From NCBI GenBank assembly GCA_030737835.1, contig CM060853.1:20890895-20954894 (forward strand): a DNA stretch of 64,000 nucleotides. The letters run 5' to 3'. Both the position numbers and the translations under genes were made by a program. This document shows, piece by piece, positions 60,110 through 64,000 of the stretch. Numbering within the stretch: the stretch's first letter is position 1; every line of letters starts with the position of its first letter. Origin of the DNA: Acorus gramineus. Taxonomy: Eukaryota > Streptophyta > Magnoliopsida > Acorales > Acoraceae. The notes under the pieces were generated by a model. That model did not search any database, was not told the origin of the DNA, and worked only from the letters and a program-made list of their open reading frames with translations.

Positions 60110-60510
60110 GGGTTAAATGAGTATTTATTTTTAGGTATACAATTATTTTGATATAAATAAATATAAATAAGAATAAAATGATTTTATGTTCAATTGTATT
60201 TTGAATTATACTAGTTCGAAAACATAATAATAAGAATTTTATTATTTGAATAAAATTTGAATAAAGTGTGGATAAAGATTTATAAAAAATAAAAAAATCA
60301 TGATAATTGATTTGACATGTGATTTATAAGAGATAATGACAGTTGATTTGATAGTGAGCTCACATATTCTTTAAATAGAATAACCTGAAATATCTTTTTC
60401 AAAGGTTGGTTGGAATCTATATATCAGTTTGTATCAGTTTATTATGACATTGGTTATGCTAGGATATTCCTTGCATCTAAACACCAAAAAATACTTATTC
60501 TACTTTATTC
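60110..60510. mobile_element. MITE family C, degenerate copy
   Basis: The interior (ATTTGAATAAAGTGTGGATAA-like, GATTTATAAGAG) matches the better-preserved copy at 61142-61602. The ends are worn. Confidence 0.6.
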
Positions 60511-60515
60511 TATTA

Positions 60516-60560
60516 TCACCCCCCACCTTTGGATATTCCATATCCAAAGGTGGGGGGTGA
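60516..60560. repeat. Perfect 21-bp inverted repeat with 3-nt loop
   Basis: The arm TCACCCCCCACCTTTGGATA(T) (60516-60536) is followed by loop TCC (60537-60539) and its exact complement (60540-60560). It could form a strong hairpin in DNA or RNA. Confidence 0.9.
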
Positions 60561-60564
60561 CAAT

Positions 60565-61140
60565 AGGTAAGTGGCTGATCTGACTTAGTAACTGAGTTAA
60601 CTGATTTCATCAAAAAGAAAATATTTTAGTAAACTAATATTATTTAAAATGATAAAATATAAAATAATAAGAGAATATAACGATGAATAAAAAACTATAA
60701 TAAGATCGAAAATAATATTTTCCACGATGATGGATATATAAGTTATCAAATATAATATTATCAAATTAAAATATACATGTCACAACGTCAAATGAACATC
60801 AATATATATATATATATTCTTCAAATTTATATATGAATCGATAAAATAAATATATAATAAATCATAAACATACCAAATAGAATTTTCAATATCTCACTTC
60901 TTTTCATAGTAATTCAAGACAAACTAAAAAAAAATCACAGTCATATCCAACTTTAAAAAACATATAAGGGCAAAATATTATAATCAATAAAATTGCTTAA
61001 TTGGAAATTGGATTATTGAGTAACGTTAATTAAGTGGATCATATAAGTTATTTTCACCCCATCTATTCGAGTTTAATCGGCCATATATCCTGGTTAAAAT
61101 CTATTGATCTACTTGATTTAATTCATTGGATTCATTAATT
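60565..61140. repeat. Distal WAKL 5' flank, paralogous to 25270-25875
   Basis: Shared phrases include GTAAGT..CTGATCTGACTTA and ATTCGAGTTTAATCGGC. This shows that the duplication unit extended at least 3.6 kb upstream of WAKL5. No gene is present. Confidence 0.75.
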
Positions 61141-61141
61141 A

Positions 61142-61602
61142 GCCCTCGTTTGGATACATATTAGGACTTATTCTTGAATATAAAGTTATTCAAACATAAA
61201 TAAGTATAAATAAGGATAAAATAATTTTGTGTTTGGTTGTGTTTTGAAAAATTTTCTCATTGAAAGACCTAATAATAAAGTTATTGATGTTCGGATAAAA
61301 TATAAATAAATATGAATAAAGTGTGGATGATGATTTATAAAAGGTAAAAAAATGATGATAGTTGATTTGAAAGGTGATTTATAAGAGGTGATAATAGTTG
61401 ATTTGACAGTGAGCCCACATATTTTTTTGTTGGAATAACCTGAAATAATTTTAATTCTAGGGGTTGGTTGGAATTCATATACCACTTTATACCAGTTTAT
61501 TCAGACATATATTATCTCTTGATATTCTGGGTATCCAAACACTTTATTTAATATATTTCATTTCAGAATTTATTCGGGGTTATACTGCATCCAAACAAGG
61601 GC
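61142..61602. mobile_element. MITE family C, 461 bp
   Basis: The ends GCCCTCGTTTGGATAC and GCATCCAAACAAGGGC are inverted repeats, flanked by TA on each side. Non-coding; the 99-codon minus frame inside it is not a gene. Confidence 0.8.
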
Positions 61603-64000
61603 TAAGTGTACGTTTGTTTTGAGGTAAAACTTCGTGAGATGATTTTCAAAAAAAAATATTTACATAACTCGTGTTAATTTGGGACCACTCAAAAAGTACA
61701 GTTAAAGAAAAATAATTTTATAAGTGACTTTTAAATATGGAAAAGGGCAACAGAAAATGAATAGGTAAGCCGTTGTAAACATCTTATTCATAATGTTTTA
61801 TTAGAAGTATAACTACAAGTTTTGAAATCAATTTAAATTTTATTTTTAATTTAAATGTTAATTTTCAATTTATTTAAATATTAATCACTTATCATTATCA
61901 TATGGGAATCTTTCACGAAATTGTAATAGTAAAATTGATGATTTGATTATGATATATAGGGTTTAAATTGAATATGATTTGATTCATAAGATTTTTTTAG
62001 GATATCAATGAAATATATGAAATCTATTTAAGTTTTATCTTTAATTTGAATGTTAATTTGTATTTATTCTATATATATTCAAATCACTTATGAAGATCGC
62101 AAAAAGATTCTATTAGAAAAATTTACTATATCTTGAATATCCAATGATTTTATAACCTACTTATGAAAATATACGAAGTCTTGAAATGGAATTATTTAAA
62201 AAATCGTTAAATCATTAAAAATACTTTCCATGCACTCATATCATGATATTGCCATATACATATATTAATATATTTTTTTTTAAATTAAACATTGAAAAAT
62301 AATGTAAATATATTTAGAAAAGAACGAACAATGGAAATTTTTTTCTCTACCAAACTTATGATTTAGGTTTCATTTTCGTGGAAAATTTAATCCACATAAG
62401 CAAAATTTTCTCAGGATTTTATAATACTGAAACCAAACGGACCTAATTAAGAAATTTATTGAGCCATCCAAGACAACTAGTCAATCTGATAATTAAATTA
62501 ATCAACTGATTCAATCCACCTAGTTGGATGTGGGTTTTTAAATAGATGTCTAGTTTGGTTCGTGTTGTAGGATGGATTTTGATTCCATGTAAGATTATCT
62601 GAAAAATGTATAAAATTCAGTGTTCGTGTTTGGTTAATAGTAATCTTGATTGTAATTGTGAGCTCCACTGGATTTAGAAACAAAATATGTGAAAAAATAG
62701 GGTGAAATCAAACTCCCTCCCTTTGTATTCTCAAAATCCACCGGGATTCTTAAATTAGATGACTATTCTGCCATTTACAAATTATTTAAATTACTATCTT
62801 TTCCCTTCTAAAATAAAACGCCTACTCTCTTTTTTATTTAGGAAAAATTATTCAACTAATTTAGAAAGATGACTATTATTATGTGTTTAATTATATAATC
62901 AGTTATTTTATTTATTTGCATTTATTAAATATTTATAAATAGATTACTCCTTTTTTATAATTGTGATATGGGTAAAGAAATAAAGTTTGCAAGTACATAT
63001 ATATTAAGAAGGGTATTTTAGATATTTAAAGTAAATTACTTTATCATTTTCCATGTGTGAGTCAAACACAAGAAAATAATTCTTTTCAAAAACCCATTAG
63101 TGAACCAAACAGCCTGATGGAATTTGCATTCCTGGTAAAATGGTTTCTGATAAAGTAAATCAATCTAAAAAAAGACATGAACCAAATGGGGGTTATATAG
63201 ATGCATCTGTGTTTTAAAATGCGGTATGCTGTTTTCGTACAGTCAGGGTACCGCATAGAGTATATGCGATTCTGTATTTTTTTTAATAAAAAATATAATT
63301 ACTTAACATATTAAGATAAATATTAAAGAAATATATACAAAGAATCTGTTAAAGAACTCACAAGATGTTTTATATTAACCAAACTATCACACTATAAAGT
63401 GTTTTGATATACACTCTATGCGACCGCATATCATACTATGCACATAGTGCGTGAATGAAAACTAATATTATAATATCTATGATCATACTATGCCCCTGCA
63501 TATTATAGATGAGTTACAGGATTAGAGCACCACATAATTATCTAATGCAAATGTAAATCTGCTCTAAAACCTACTTACCATCTTAATTTTTTAAGTTGAT
63601 CATTATTCATATCAAAATGAGAAATATTCAACAAACTTTCAAGTTTTTATAATTTTCTTAAAATTTGATATGTAGAAGTTAGATTGATGTGTAAATGATT
63701 GGTTGGAAATTCCGATTTCAATTTTACTAATATCAAATAAGTAAATGATATAGCTACTATTTAATTGAACTATAAGATGTGGACGTGGATCTTGGTGTAG
63801 ACACTATTTATATTAGCAACGTCAACATCTAGTTAGAACATCTCTAATCATATACTAAAATGTGTATTTAAATTTAAATTTAAGTAGAAATTATTTAAAA
63901 ATCTCTATAACCATTTACCCATATGCAAATGAAATTAAAGTTTTCACTCAAATTTTAATCAAAATCAATGGATACTCAAATCTTTATTCAAATTTTCAAT
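61603..64000. other. AT-rich intergenic DNA, no gene
   Basis: No coding signal is recognised. The segment 62550-63192 has GTTTGGTTC-type left and GAACCAAAT-type right ends, and ATAGATG occurs close to both sides. It may be another worn MITE, but the edges do not coincide well. Confidence 0.45.

Overview
The window is plant nuclear DNA, most likely from a non-grass flowering plant. It is AT-rich, genes are split by GT-AG introns, and the intergenic space is packed with plant transposon classes (MULE-like, hAT, MITE, LINE, SINE, TRIM and Ty3/gypsy remnants). The species cannot be named from the sequence alone.

The only convincing host genes are five co-oriented (minus strand) wall-associated-kinase-like receptor kinase copies, called WAKL1 to WAKL5 here, at about 7.5-10.1, 14.4-17.0, 18.2-21.1, 29.0-32.1 and 54.2-57.5 kb. 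All share one architecture. Exon 1 codes for a signal peptide, a GUB_WAK pectin-binding-type domain and a first EGF module; exon 2 codes for a calcium-binding EGF; exon 3 codes for a transmembrane helix and a non-RD Ser/Thr kinase (HGD in place of HRD). WAKL4 (728 aa) and WAKL5 (729 aa) read intact. WAKL1 has a one-base frameshift in exon 1, WAKL2 a 25-bp deletion in the activation segment, and WAKL3 has lost the intron 2/exon 3 junction together with the transmembrane helix, glycine loop and catalytic lysine. Two headless remnants, a 5' flank at about 24.5-25.9 kb and a 3' flank at about 51.6-51.8 kb, suggest that at least two further copies once existed.

Layout: 0-4.4 kb, tandem repeats and a foldback element; 4.7-5.4 kb, a degenerate RING-H2 pseudogene; 5.9-6.4 kb, a MITE; 7.5-21.3 kb, WAKL1-3; 22.7-23.3 kb, GA/CT and telomere-like repeats; 24.5-25.9 kb, an orphan WAKL 5' flank; 26.3-27.8 kb, a gypsy gag remnant; 29.0-32.3 kb, WAKL4; 32.4-37.5 kb, a transposon nest (MITE, GC-rich element, hAT remnant, MULE-like element carrying a plant mobile domain); 37.6-41.6 kb, minisatellites and a possible first exon of an unrecognised gene; 42.3-46.9 kb, a broken L1-type LINE with a nested TRIM; 48.2-48.4 kb, a SINE; 51.6-54.2 kb, WAKL3'-flank duplicates and a MITE-like element; 54.2-57.5 kb, WAKL5; 58-61.6 kb, duplicated WAKL 5' flank and MITEs; 61.6-64 kb, AT-rich DNA without a gene.

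The family's function is known from other plants: perception of pectin fragments or pathogen-linked cell-wall cues at the plasma membrane. In this window the copies evolve by tandem duplication, probable gene conversion (a 170-bp identical tract shared by WAKL1 and WAKL4) and decay. I saw no undescribed biochemical system. The most distinctive items are the gene-conversion tract, the MULE-like element with a plant mobile domain, the TRIM nested in a LINE, and the MITE/GC-rich/MITE composite.
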